64,000 bases of DNA from Streptomyces sp. D2-8. Lineage in GTDB: Bacteria; Actinomycetota; Actinomycetes; Streptomycetales; Streptomycetaceae. Position numbers and translations under genes: made by a program. Each line of letters opens with the position of its first letter. Position 1 is the stretch's first letter. This document shows, piece after piece, positions 16,242 to 25,600 of the stretch. The notes under the pieces are model-generated. The model ran no database searches. It saw only the letters and a list, made by a program, of their open reading frames with translations, and had not been told where the DNA came from. Location of the stretch: the NCBI RefSeq assembly GCF_023184515.1, contig NZ_JAAHBP010000026.1, forward strand, positions 98,532-162,531, written 5' to 3'.

Positions 16242-16919
16242 TCAGCCCTCCACCCGGATCCCCCACTGCGCCGCCAGCACCGGGGCCAGATCCAGCAGTT
16301 GGGCCGGGCTGATCACCGCCCCCGACAGCCGGTCCAGTCCGCGGCTGATCTCCAGGGACGCGGCGCCGCGCAGGTCGACGTCCGTGAGGGTCGCCGCGTG
16401 CAGGTCGGCGCCCTTCAGGGCGCAGTCGACGAACTCCACCCGCTCCAGGCGGGCACCGCCGAAGTCCGGCTCGACCAGGACGCAGCCCTCGAAGACGACG
16501 TCTCTGAGCCGGGCCGTGCGCAGGTTCAGATAGTCGATCTTGCCGCCGCGGATCAGCACCCGCTCCAGCACCGCCCCGTGCAGCTGCGGTCCGCCGAGCC
16601 GGGCATCGGTCAGCTCCACGTCGCGCAGGGTCGCCTCGGCGAGGTCGGTGCCGACGCCCCGGACGCCGGTGAGGGCCGAGTCCAGGACACGGGCGTGCCG
16701 CAGCCGGGTCTCGTCCAGCGCGCAGCCCGTCAGGGCGCAGTCCATGAAGCGGGCGCCCCCTCCGTCCTGCCCGGAGAGGTCGGCCTCCCGGAACTCCAGC
16801 CCGTCGTAATCCCCGTCCGGCTCCAGCTCGCCGCCCTCGTACGGCTCCAGCACCGGCAGCCGCACCTCCGGTCGCCGCGCGCCCTTCACACCCGTACCGC
16901 CCGCCGCTCTCCTCGCCAT
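16242..16919 (-). CDS. Pentapeptide-repeat protein
   Basis: A 225-aa protein made mostly of A(D/N)LXX-type pentapeptides between residues about 50 and 190: FREADLSGQ, ALTGCALDETRLRHARVL, DLAEATLRDVELTDARL, LRTARLRDVVFEGCVL and ALKGADLHAATLTDVDLRG. Such repeats form a right-handed quadrilateral beta helix; some members mimic DNA and protect gyrase from quinolones, but most have unknown roles. ATG 16919 starts just before a basic head. Divergent from the FAD oxidoreductase gene. Confidence 0.85.
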   Translation of the reverse strand: MARRAAGGTGVKGARRPEVRLPVLEPYEGGELEPDGDYDGLEFREADLSGQDGGGARFMDCALTGCALDETRLRHARVLDSALTGVRGVGTDLAEATLRDVELTDARLGGPQLHGAVLERVLIRGGKIDYLNLRTARLRDVVFEGCVLVEPDFGGARLERVEFVDCALKGADLHAATLTDVDLRGAASLEISRGLDRLSGAVISPAQLLDLAPVLAAQWGIRVEG

Positions 16920-17047
16920 GCCCCCATGCTGCACCCCGCCACTGACAACGGCCCTGACCTGCGCGGAGGTCAGTGATGTCACATTCCGGCGCCCTCGATC
17001 GGTCGTACTCCCAGAAGGCGGCCCCGACCCGAGGGAGATCCACAGTC

Positions 17048-18208
17048 ATGCACCGCATCACCGTCATCGGCGGCGGCTTCGCCGGTCTGACCGCGGCCAT
17101 CACCGCTGCGGAGGCGGGCGCCAAGGTCACCGTCCACGAGGCCCATCACACCCTCGGCGGCCGGGCGCGCACCGCCGAGGGCCCGTACCGCACCAACGAG
17201 GGCCCGCACGCCCTCTACAACGGCGGCCCGCACTGGGCCTGGCTCAAGCAGCGCGACCTCATCGGGCCCCTCGCCCCGCTCCCGCCCCTGGAGGCGGCCC
17301 GGCTCCGCCTGCGGCACCAGGGCGTGCTGCGCCGCACCCCGCCCTTCCCGATGCTGAAGCTGCTGCGCCGCACGGGCCGGCGGGCACCCGTCGACGCCGA
17401 CTTCCTGACCTGGGCGACCGGCATCGCGGGCGAGGAGGGGGCCCGGGCCGCCGCCCACTACTCCGCGGTCGCCCTGTTCCACCACGACCCCGGGTCGCTG
17501 TCGGCCGCGTTCGTGCAGGAACGGCTGCGCCGCGCGACCAAGCTGCCGCCCGAGGCGCACTACCCGCGCGGCGGCTGGGCGAGCCTCATCGACCGGATGG
17601 CCGCCCGCGCCTGGAACCTGGGCGTCCGGATGGAGACCCTGTCCCGCGTCGACACGCTCCCCACCGACACACCCGTCGTCGTCGCCACCTCCCTCGACGC
17701 CGCCCGCCGCCTGCTCGCCGACGACTCCCTGACCTGGCCCAGCGGCCGCACCGCCCTCGTCGACCTGGCCGTACGCACCCGGCGCGGGGACGCCTTCGCG
17801 GTCTCCGACCTGGACGCGCCCGGCTGGCTCGAACGGTTCACCGCCCAGGACCGCAGCCTCGCCCCGGCCGGCGAGCAGCTGATCCAGGGTCAGATCCCCA
17901 TCGCCCCGCACGAATCGAAGGCCGACGGCACCGCCCGTGCCGAGCAGCTGCTCGACCTGGGCTTCCCGGGCTGGCGCGAGCGGGTCACCTGGCGGCGCTC
18001 GTCGGTGGCGGGCGGCCGTACGGGCGCGGTCGATCCGCCCGGCACCAGCTGGCGCGACCGGCCGGCCGTGGACCGGGGCGACGGGGTCTATCTCGCCGGT
18101 GACCAGGTCGCTGCCCCCGGCGTGCTGTCGGAGGTGTCCTTCAACAGCGCCCTCACGGCGGTCTCCCTGGCCCTCGGCCGGCGCGAGCTTGACCTCAAGC
18201 ATGCTTGA
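17048..18208 (+). CDS. FAD-dependent oxidoreductase (phytoene-desaturase-like)
   Basis: A 386-aa NAD(P)/FAD-binding protein with the Rossmann dinucleotide motif GGGFAGLTAAITAAEAG (about 8-24), the following HEAHHTLGGRART typical of amine-oxidase/carotenoid-desaturase flavoproteins, and a C-terminal FAD contact GVYLAGDQVAAPGVLSEVSFNSA. Substrate unknown. ATG 17048 gives the usual few residues before the first strand. Its last codons overlap the promoter and SoxR box of the next gene, so the downstream operator is partly inside this coding sequence. Confidence 0.8.
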   Translation: MHRITVIGGGFAGLTAAITAAEAGAKVTVHEAHHTLGGRARTAEGPYRTNEGPHALYNGGPHWAWLKQRDLIGPLAPLPPLEAARLRLRHQGVLRRTPPFPMLKLLRRTGRRAPVDADFLTWATGIAGEEGARAAAHYSAVALFHHDPGSLSAAFVQERLRRATKLPPEAHYPRGGWASLIDRMAARAWNLGVRMETLSRVDTLPTDTPVVVATSLDAARRLLADDSLTWPSGRTALVDLAVRTRRGDAFAVSDLDAPGWLERFTAQDRSLAPAGEQLIQGQIPIAPHESKADGTARAEQLLDLGFPGWRERVTWRRSSVAGGRTGAVDPPGTSWRDRPAVDRGDGVYLAGDQVAAPGVLSEVSFNSALTAVSLALGRRELDLKHA

Positions 18209-18219
18209 GGTTGCAGGCT
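18189..18219 (+). promoter_or_regulatory. SoxR-type promoter/operator
   Basis: A 20-bp perfect palindrome ACCTCAAGCATGCTTGAGGT (18192-18211) matches the SoxR box arms CCTCAAG/CTTGAGG. It fills a 19-bp spacer between -35 TTGACC (18189-18194) and a -10-like CAGGCT (18214-18219), the overlong spacing characteristic of MerR-family activation. It overlaps the 3' end of the FAD gene. SoxR control of a quinone oxidoreductase is known in S. coelicolor. Confidence 0.85.
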
Positions 18220-18253
18220 GATCGCACCGGACGCCCCCACCAGAGGAGTCGCC

Positions 18254-19237
18254 ATGCACGCCATCCGCCTGCACGCCTTCGGCCCGCCCGAGAACCTCAC
18301 CTACGAGCGGGTCGAGGACCCCCGGCCGGGCCCCGGCCAGGTCCGCATCGCCGTACGCGCGGCGGGCGTCCACCTCCTGGACGCCGCCCTGCGCGAGGGC
18401 ATGCGGGGCGGCCCGGCGAACGAGCGGGCGCCGCTGCCCACCGTCCCGGGCCGCGAGGTCGCCGGTGTCGTCGAGTCCCTGGGCGAGGGCGTCGCCGGGC
18501 TGTGGCTCGGCAAGCAGGTGGTCGCCCACCTCGGCTTCGTCCCCGGCGGCTACGCCGAACTGGCCGTCACCGAGGTCGAGCGCCTGCACGAGATCCCAGG
18601 GAACCTGGACTTCGCCGAGGCCGTCGCCATGATCGGCACGGGCCGTACGGCGATGGGGATCCTGCAGTTCGCCGACCTCGGCCCCGACTCGGTGGCCATC
18701 GTCCCGGCCGCCGCCGGAGGCATCGGCACCCTCCTCGTGCAGTACGCCGGGAACGCCGGCGCGACGGTCGTCGGACTCGCGGGCGGGCCGGAGAAGACCG
18801 CGCGCGTGCAGGCGGGCGGCGCCGATCTCGCCGTCGACTACAAGGACCCCGGCTGGCCCGCGAAGGTCCGTGCGCACCTCGGCGGCCGGACCGCGACCGT
18901 CGTCTTCGACGGCGTCGGCGGCGACATCGCCCGCGAGGCCGTCGCACTCCTCGGCCCGGGCGGCAAGCACATCGTCTTCGGCTGGTCCGGCGAGGGCATC
19001 CAGGACGGCGGCCCCTACCTCGTCGACGGCGTTTCCGAGGAGGTCCTCGGCCCGGTGATGCTGCGGAAGGCCGGGGGGTCCGACCCTCTGCGCACCCTCG
19101 AACTGCGCGCCCTCACCGAGGCCGCCGCCGGCCGGCTCACCCCCGCCGTACAGCGCTTCCCGCTCGCCGAGGCCGCGGCCGCGCACCGCGCGCTGGAGAC
19201 CCGTGGCACGACCGGAAAGGTGGTTCTGGAGCCATGA
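18254..19237 (+). CDS. Zinc-free quinone oxidoreductase (MDR family), SoxR target
   Basis: A 327-aa medium-chain dehydrogenase/quinone-oxidoreductase: N-terminal GroES-like domain (RLHAFGPPENLTYERVEDP ... VPGREVAGVVESLGEGV), then the Rossmann domain with AAAGGIGTLLVQYAGNAGA for NADPH and FDGVGGDIAREAV. The structural-zinc Cys cluster is absent, as in NADPH:quinone reductases. ATG 18254 follows GAGGAG. The upstream SoxR box implies induction by redox-cycling compounds. The stop overlaps the ATG of the MFS gene, so both are expressed together, pairing detoxification with export. Confidence 0.88.
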   Translation: MHAIRLHAFGPPENLTYERVEDPRPGPGQVRIAVRAAGVHLLDAALREGMRGGPANERAPLPTVPGREVAGVVESLGEGVAGLWLGKQVVAHLGFVPGGYAELAVTEVERLHEIPGNLDFAEAVAMIGTGRTAMGILQFADLGPDSVAIVPAAAGGIGTLLVQYAGNAGATVVGLAGGPEKTARVQAGGADLAVDYKDPGWPAKVRAHLGGRTATVVFDGVGGDIAREAVALLGPGGKHIVFGWSGEGIQDGGPYLVDGVSEEVLGPVMLRKAGGSDPLRTLELRALTEAAAGRLTPAVQRFPLAEAAAAHRALETRGTTGKVVLEP

Positions 19238-20808
19238 CCCCACGCCGCCCGGGCGGCAACGAATCCGCGGATGCAGGCCGCTCCGATCCATGGTCTTCTG
19301 ACGAGATGAGTGCCACCCGGACCGGCGGTCAGGGCCCTCCCGTGGACACCGACCCGCGCCGCTGGTGGGGCCTGGTCGTCATCGCCCTGGCCCAGCTGAT
19401 GGTCGTACTCGACGCGACCATCGTGAACATCGCCCTCCCCTCCGCACAGCGCGACCTCGGCATCTCCGACGGCAACCGGCAGTGGGTCATCACCGCCTAC
19501 ACCCTCGCCTTCGGCGGACTGCTCCTGCTGGGCGGCCGGATCGCCGACCTGGTGGGCCGCAAACGGACCTTCGTCACAGGGCTGGTCGGCTTCGCCGCCG
19601 CCTCGGCGCTCGGCGGCGCCGCCACCGGAGCGGGCATGCTCTTCGGCGCCCGCGCGCTGCAGGGCGTCTTCGCCGCCCTCCTGGCCCCCTCCGCGCTGTC
19701 CCTGCTGACGACGACGTTCACCGACCCCAAGGAGCGCGGCAAGGCCTTCGGCATCTACGGCGCCCTGGCCGGCAGCGGCGCCGCGATCGGCTTCATCGTC
19801 GGCGGGCTGCTCACCGAGTACCTGGGCTGGCGCTGGTGCCTCTACGTCAACGTGCCCATCGCGATCGCCGCCGTGTTCGGCGCCCTCGCCCTGCTGCACG
19901 ACCGCCCCGGCCACGCCGGCGCCCGCCTCGACGTCCCCGGCGTCCTGCTCGGCTGCGGCGGCCTCGTCGCGATCGTCTACGGCTTCAGCGAGGCCGAGTC
20001 CCTCGGCTGGACCGACCCGACGGTGCTGTCGCTCTTCGCCGCCGGCGTCGTCCTGCTCACGGTGTTCGTGTGGTGGCAGTCCCGGGCGCCCATGCCGCTG
20101 CTGCCGCTGCACATCATCCGCGACCGCGACCGCGCCGGCTGCTTCCTGACCATGGCCCTGGCCGTGGTCGGCATGTTCGGCCTGTTCCTGTTCATGACGT
20201 ACTACCTCCAGGCCGTCCTCGTGTACTCCCCCGTCAAGACGGGCCTGGCCTTCCTGCCCCTCACGGCCGCGATCATCATCGGCTCGACCCAGATCTCCGC
20301 CCGGCTGCTCCCGCGCGTGCCGCCGCGGATGCTGATGGTGCCCGGCATGGTCCTGGCGGCGGGCGGCATGGTGATCCTGACCCAGATGACGACGCACTCG
20401 TCCTACGCCACCGAGATCCTGCCCGCGCTCCTGCTGCTCGGCCTCGGCATGGGCCTGACGTTCATGCCGGTCTTCGCCACCGCCACCGCGGGCGTCGCCC
20501 CGCAGGACTCCGGCGTGACCTCCGCGACGGTCAACACCTCGCAGCAGGTCGGCGGCTCCATCGGCACGGCCCTCCTCAACACCATCGCGACGACCAGCAC
20601 CGCCACGTACGTCACCGCCCACCTCACCGACCCGTCGGACCGCACCCGGGTCGTCCGGGAGGGCGTCGTCCACGGCTACACCGTCGCCATCTGGTGGGCC
20701 GCCGGCATCATGCTGCTGGCCGGCCTGATCGCGGGCCTGATGGTGACGAAGAAGGCCCCGAAACACGGCACACCGGCGGACGCGCCGGTGCCGGAACCGG
20801 TGGCCTGA
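19234..20808 (+). CDS. DHA2-family MFS drug exporter (14 TMS, EmrB/QacA type)
   Basis: A 524-aa proton-coupled exporter. Family motifs include VVLDATIVNIALP (motif D1 in TM1), GGRIADLVGRKR (motif A), ARALQGVFAALLAPSALSLL (motif B) and GSGAAIGFIVGGLL (motif C). ATG 19234 overlaps the oxidoreductase stop (ATGA), supporting coupling; ATG 19306 would remove 24 hydrophilic residues and is a valid alternative. Co-expression from the SoxR promoter suggests export of a redox-active compound. Substrate unknown. Confidence 0.88.
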   Translation: MTPRRPGGNESADAGRSDPWSSDEMSATRTGGQGPPVDTDPRRWWGLVVIALAQLMVVLDATIVNIALPSAQRDLGISDGNRQWVITAYTLAFGGLLLLGGRIADLVGRKRTFVTGLVGFAAASALGGAATGAGMLFGARALQGVFAALLAPSALSLLTTTFTDPKERGKAFGIYGALAGSGAAIGFIVGGLLTEYLGWRWCLYVNVPIAIAAVFGALALLHDRPGHAGARLDVPGVLLGCGGLVAIVYGFSEAESLGWTDPTVLSLFAAGVVLLTVFVWWQSRAPMPLLPLHIIRDRDRAGCFLTMALAVVGMFGLFLFMTYYLQAVLVYSPVKTGLAFLPLTAAIIIGSTQISARLLPRVPPRMLMVPGMVLAAGGMVILTQMTTHSSYATEILPALLLLGLGMGLTFMPVFATATAGVAPQDSGVTSATVNTSQQVGGSIGTALLNTIATTSTATYVTAHLTDPSDRTRVVREGVVHGYTVAIWWAAGIMLLAGLIAGLMVTKKAPKHGTPADAPVPEPVA

Positions 20809-20840
20809 GGGACGGGTGGCGGCCGGACGAGTAGCGGCCG

Positions 20841-20882
20841 AAATCCACATGCTCCAAATCCACATGCTCCAAATCCACATGC
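20841..20882 (+). repeat. 15-bp tandem repeat (about 2.8 copies)
   Basis: AAATCCACATGCTCC is repeated head-to-tail at 20841, 20856 and (partial) 20871, in the gap between the MFS stop and the leaderless kinase start, ending about 20 bases before its -10. Confidence 0.8.
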
Positions 20883-20914
20883 CGCACCCGGCGCGCCCCA
20901 CTACCGTGCCGGGA

Positions 20915-21802
20915 GTGATCGACATTCCCCGGGAACTGGCGGCATCACAGGAGAAGTTCAACGGCGAGGCGGGCCGCGCCTTCATCGCCGGACTGCCCGA
21001 GCAGACGGCCCGCTTCCTCGACCACTGGGACCTGAGACCCGACGGACCACCCATGCACGGCGTCTGCGCCCTGGTCCTCCCGGTGTTGTGCCGCGACGGC
21101 ACCCCCGCGGTCCTCAAGCTCCAGATCCTCGACGAGGAGAGCGAGGGCGAACCGGTCGCGCTGCGCGCCTGGAACGGCGACGGAGCCGTCCGCCTCCTCG
21201 ACCACGACGAGCCCACCGGCACCATGCTGCTGGAGCGCCTCGACGAGACCCGCACGCTGTCCCGGGTCCCCGACACCCACCAGGCCGTCGTCACCCTCGC
21301 GGAACTCCTCGCCCACCTCACGTCCTTCCCGGCCCCGCCCGGCCTGCGCCGCCTCGGCGACATCGCCCGGGCCATGCTCGACCGGACCCCGTGGGCCCTG
21401 GGCCGCATCCACGACCCCGAGGCCCGCCGCCTGGTCGCCGACTGCGCGGCCGCCGTACGCGAGGTCGTGGACGAGCCGGGGGACCGCCTCCTCCACTGGG
21501 ACCTCCACGACGAGAACGTCCTCGCCTCCGACCGAGCCCCCTGGCTCGCGATCGACCCCAAGCCCCTCGCCGGCGACCCCGGCTTCGAACTGTGGCCCGC
21601 GATCGACAACCGCTACGCCGCCGACGACATCCTCTGGCGCTTCGACGCCATGACCGACATCCTCACCCTGGACCGCCCCCGAGCCCGCGCCTGGACCCTC
21701 GGCCGCCTCCTCCAGAACGCCCTGTGGGACATCGAGGACGCCCGCCCCCTCGACGCCGCCCAGCTGGAAATCGCCCGCCGCCTCCGATCCCACGGGTGCT
21801 GA
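20915..21802 (+). CDS. APH(6)/hydroxyurea phosphotransferase-family kinase
   Basis: A 295-aa kinase-fold protein: ATP-lysine in AVLKLQIL, the acidic ERLDETRTL region, catalytic loop LLHWDLHDENVL (Asp acts as base), and metal-binding AIDPKPLAGDPGFEL. These mark the aminoglycoside/hydroxyurea resistance kinase family that includes streptomycin 6-kinase. GTG 20915 lies 7 bases after TACCGT, suggesting a leaderless mRNA; an upstream in-frame start would add repeat-encoded residues and is unlikely. Actual antibiotic substrate cannot be inferred. Confidence 0.85.
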   Translation: MIDIPRELAASQEKFNGEAGRAFIAGLPEQTARFLDHWDLRPDGPPMHGVCALVLPVLCRDGTPAVLKLQILDEESEGEPVALRAWNGDGAVRLLDHDEPTGTMLLERLDETRTLSRVPDTHQAVVTLAELLAHLTSFPAPPGLRRLGDIARAMLDRTPWALGRIHDPEARRLVADCAAAVREVVDEPGDRLLHWDLHDENVLASDRAPWLAIDPKPLAGDPGFELWPAIDNRYAADDILWRFDAMTDILTLDRPRARAWTLGRLLQNALWDIEDARPLDAAQLEIARRLRSHGC

Positions 21803-21840
21803 CCGGTGCCGCCGTTCCTTCCCGGCCTGGAGCTCAACGG

Positions 21841-22020
21841 TCACCGGGCCGGGACGTTCCACTGGCCGGTGTCGCCGGCGAAGCCGCTGCTCATCGCGAA
21901 CTGGACCTTCGCGATCCGGGAGTCGGCCAGGACCTCGAAGGTGATGACCCCCAGGACGCTGTCGCCTGGTGCGGCGGCGAGGGCTTCGCCGTCCTCCAGG
22001 CCGGTGAGGTCACGCCACAA
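21841..22020 (-). pseudogene. 3' remnant of an unrecognised gene (possible NTF2/SnoaL-like)
   Basis: The minus-strand frame ending at 21841 reads LTGLEDGEALAAAP, then GDSVLGVITFEV and AKVQFAMSSGFAGDTGQWNV, with normal codon bias. Its frame has no start of its own: it continues only through the integrase remnant and tRNA copy. The short beta-strand pattern recalls NTF2-like C termini, but this is weak. Probably the tail of a gene truncated by insertion at the tRNA. Confidence 0.35.
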
Positions 22021-22076
22021 CTGAGCCCCGAGACAGCCGCGCGGACCGCGCCCGGCGCCGCCGTCACATCCGCTGA
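22008..22076 (+). pseudogene. C-terminal remnant of a second AICE integrase
   Basis: The frame ending at TGA 22074-22076 reads TTEPRDSRADRARRRRHIR, aligning with RTETADTRAARARRRRRIL, the last residues of the intact integrase ending at 40432. In both places the stop is followed by the same tRNA terminator hairpin and the 44-bp att core. A stop at 22005 ends the similarity. This looks like the relic of an older related element. Confidence 0.55.
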
Positions 22077-22082
22077 CGACAA

Positions 22083-22115
22083 AACCCCAGGTCAGAGCAC
22101 ACCTGACCTGGGGTT
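22083..22115 (-). terminator. Duplicate tRNA-Thr terminator at attL
   Basis: AACCCCAGGTCAG and CTGACCTGGGGTT form a 13-bp stem, the same stem as behind the intact tRNA-Thr at 40439-40470 but with a different loop. Confidence 0.75.
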
Positions 22116-22121
22116 CCAGCG

Positions 22122-22165
22122 GAGCCCCCTGTCGGATTCGAACCGACGACCTACGCATTACAAGT
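22122..22165 (+). repeat. attL core (44-bp direct repeat)
   Basis: Identical to 40476-40519. It reproduces the 3' part of tRNA-Thr(TGT), from the discriminator base through the T arm, variable loop and anticodon-arm 3' strand, after which similarity stops at both ends. Confidence 0.92.
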
Positions 22166-22317
22166 TGTCCGATCTTGGTCCGGGGGTGTCCACGATCGTC
22201 CACGGCGAGCATGACACGCCTGCTCAAAGGCAGGAGTGGACGCCGGCAGACACCCACGGTGAGCCCCGGAAAACCAGTCGACTGAAACCAAGACTGAGAC
22301 CACTCATTCCGGCTGTG

Positions 22318-22527
22318 TCACCCAAGCGCAAGCAGCGTCGCCCCGGCGCTCGCCAGCGCGGCGCACAGACCCACCACCGCCGCAAACGCGGCAGATGCCC
22401 TCGTAAGTGCGGTTACGTAGGAGGCGCCCTCAGCCCTTGCCAGTACGGCGGTGACTGCGGCGATCAAGGTAGCGACTACGGCCACCAACGTGAATACGGC
22501 GAAGACGACGAGCATCCTGACGGTCAT
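22318..22527 (-). CDS. Small two-helix membrane protein
   Basis: A 69-aa hydrophobic protein with two membrane segments (about 5-29 and 45-68) and a short polar turn with RAEGASY between. ATG 22527 follows AGGGGA by about 10 bases. It is divergent from the large HTH/P-loop/TPR gene, sharing a roughly 90-bp promoter region. Function unknown; small membrane proteins beside NTPase/repeat genes can be effectors, but nothing in the sequence proves it. Confidence 0.55.
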   Translation of the reverse strand: MTVRMLVVFAVFTLVAVVATLIAAVTAVLARAEGASYVTALTRASAAFAAVVGLCAALASAGATLLALG

Positions 22528-22620
22528 CGGCTACATGTCCCCTAGCTGCTTGAGTGGAGCGGACGGCTTCCGACATGACGGTCGGCGTTTGGCTGTGCGT
22601 CAGGGTTCAGCCGTACGAAG

Positions 22621-25600
22621 ATGAACACTCCTGAACACTCCGAGGGGGCAGGCTTGGTGGGTAACCAGACTGATCTTTCAGCGAAGGAGCAGATTCGGCA
22701 GCAGCTCAACGACGCGAAGGCCCGCGGTCGCTGGACTGTCACGCGCCTCGCTCAGCGAGCTGAGCTGAGTCGAACGACTGTCAGCAACGCACTGAACGGC
22801 GGTCCCATCAGCGCTGAGACGCTGGCCTGCCTTGCCGGGCCGTTGCGTCTAGACGCCCAGCAGTTGCTTGAGCTGCTCAGGCAAGCGAACGCGGTCCCAC
22901 CCGGTCAGCAAGGATCCCAACCACAAAGTCGCCTTCAGGGGGAAGCTGAGCCCAGCGACGAGGATAGGTGCGTACTTGGTCGCCCGATCAGCAAACTCGA
23001 TCCGTGGGACCTGGAAGTGCACCGCGCTATTGATGTTGCAGGTGCGGAACATGCGTGGCCAGAGCTACCTGAGTATGCGAGACGTGAGCACGACGCTCGT
23101 CTGACGCAAGTTGTTGAAAGGGCCGCAGAAGGACAGAGTGATCTGCTGATGCTCGTGGGGCCTTCCTCCACCGGTAAGACACGCGCCTGCTGGGAGGCGA
23201 TTCAAGCCCTACCTGACACCTGGCATGTCTGGCACCCAATCGATCCTGATCGTCCAGAAGCGGCATTGCGGGACCTGGCGAATGTCGGCCCTCGTACGGT
23301 CGTCTGGCTGAACGAGTCGCAGCATTACCTCCTTTCCTCTCATGGCGAGGCGATCGCAGCCAAGCTCCGGTCACTACTTAGTGACACTTCGCGCGCTCCA
23401 GTTCTAGTGCTGGGCACAATCTGGCCCGAGTACCATGAGAGGCTCACGAGAGAGCCTGCCACTAGGGATCAAGGCGACAGTCATTCACAAGCCCGCCATC
23501 TGCTGGCTGGCAGAGATTTGGTTGTTCCTAATCAATTCGATCGGTTGACTATTTCACGCCTCCGGCGGGGGTCCGACCCACGCTTGGTCGCAGCAGCAAC
23601 TCACGCCGAGGACGGGATGATTACCCAGTACCTCGCTGGAGCGCCGGAGCTCCTTGCTAGATACCGCAGAGCGACGCCTGGCGCCAGAGCCATACTAGAA
23701 GCAGCAATGGATGCGCGCCGACTGGGACATCCACTTTCACTTCCATACTCCTTCCTCGCTGAAGCAGCCGAGGGGTATCTATCCGACACTGAATGGGACC
23801 TTCTTCCTGATAATTGGCTTGAACGGGCATTCGCCTTCCTTACGGAAATGGTCAAGGGAGCCAGGGGAGCCCTGACTCCGATTCGTAGGCCTCGCGGCGC
23901 GGGATCGTCAGTGAAGCCGGGGCCGAGTTACCGATTGGCCGACTATCTCGAACAACTAGGCCGAAGCACTCGACATGATGCAGTACCTGGAGAGTTCTGG
24001 CTGGCAGCAGTGCGCCATTGCGAGAGCGAAAGGGCAGAGCCTCTGGCCGTAGCAGCTGCCAAGCACGGACTCATGCAGATATCCTTCCTGTTGTCAATTA
24101 AAGCAGACACAGGTCCGGCGTTAGTTCATATCGCGAATGAGCTTGCATACGCAGGGAGACTCGATGAGGCGCTCCCGTGTTACTTGCGAGCAATTGAAAA
24201 GGGGGATACCTATCTGATTCCATTTGTCGCAGGAAGACTCAGGTCTGCCGGACGCCGCAAAGAAGCGAGGGATCTGCTCAAGCGGGCGACCATACCTCAG
24301 TTCATGGAGTCACTCACAGGCGTGGCCGATAAACTCGTGCTTCGGGGACGCTTGAACAGAGCTCTCACGCTGTACCAGCAGGCCGCAGACACTGGCAACT
24401 CGTTTGCCCTTCGGCTAGCAGCGAATAGGCTGGTGAGCCTCGGCCACCTCGATGAAGCTCTGGACTGGTACGACAGGTGTGGTGACCCTACCGCCCTTCA
24501 CATCGCCGCATATCGCCTAGGCCAGCAAGGCCGCTGGCCGGAGGCACTCACCTGGTACCAGAGGGCAGCCGAAGCAGGCAGTAAGAAGTCCCTACGGTCC
24601 GCTGCTAACCAGCTAGCGGAGGCGGGCCGTTTAGACGAGGCCCTCAACTGGTTCGAGCGAGCAGCTGCCACTAATAAGGTGGCGGCCCTACGAGATGGCG
24701 CTGACGCGCTCGCCGAGACTGATCGCATCGATGAGGCCCTGCAATGGTACCGGCGGGCCCACCAAGCTGGAGATCCCTCGGCTCTTCGGGTTGCGGCAAA
24801 TTATCTAGCGGGCAGGGGAAGGCTAGAAGAGGCACAAGATTGGTACGAAGAAGCTGTCGCGACAGGTGACGAGTCTGCCCCACTCGAAGCAGCACACCGA
24901 CTGGGCGTCAGAAGCGAAATTTGGGGGGCTCCAGAGCAGCTAAGCAAGACCCCAAAGGCCCGTTTTTGGCTTTCCCTCATTGCTGCACGCAAACTTTCCT
25001 CCCAAGACCACATCGAAGAATCGCTCGACTTCTACGAACAGGCAGCGGAACTAGGCCACTTACACGCCCTGACCGAGGCAGCTCAAATGCTCGCTAAGAG
25101 TGGGAGGGTCGACGAGGCGCTGGGTTGGTACGAACGCGCTGCCAGGGCCGGGAGCCTTATGGCGCTTCGAAGTGCCGGTCACGTGCTTGCGGAAGCTAAC
25201 CGTCTACCAGAAGGCCTCGACTGGTTTGAACGCGCTTCTCGTTCCGGCGATACGGGCGCTGCGCAAGCGGCTGCTAATGAATTGGCCTCTGCCGGCGAGA
25301 TGGACGAGGCGCTCTATTGGTATGAACGTGCCGCTTCCGCTGGAGACGATGAGTCGCTCTGCACCGCAGGACTACGCCTTGCTCGTGCAGGCCGCCTCAA
25401 CGAGGCCGAGGAATGGATTGAGCGCGCACTCAATAAGAGCCATGTCCATGTGCTTGCATCAGTCTCTGAAGAATTCCTACATAGGGGTCGAATCGATCAG
25501 GCGTTGCGCTGGTTCAGACGCTCAGCCATGGCTGGGAACTGGGCGTCTACGCGGATCGCGGTTGAGGCGTTACGCACTAACGGGCTTGGAGTTGAAGCAG

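Noticed and set aside
16979..19291. 770-codon minus-strand open frame
   Set aside because: Antisense to the FAD oxidoreductase and quinone oxidoreductase genes, including the SoxR operator; low-complexity Gly/Arg/Val translation.
19015..21609. 864-codon minus-strand open frame
   Set aside because: Antisense to the MFS and kinase genes with membrane-segment complements giving artificial Asp/Glu/His-rich runs.
22123..22165. Second functional tRNA-Thr gene at the left end
   Set aside because: Only the 3' part is present; the D arm, acceptor 5' strand and anticodon-arm 5' strand are missing, so it is an att copy.
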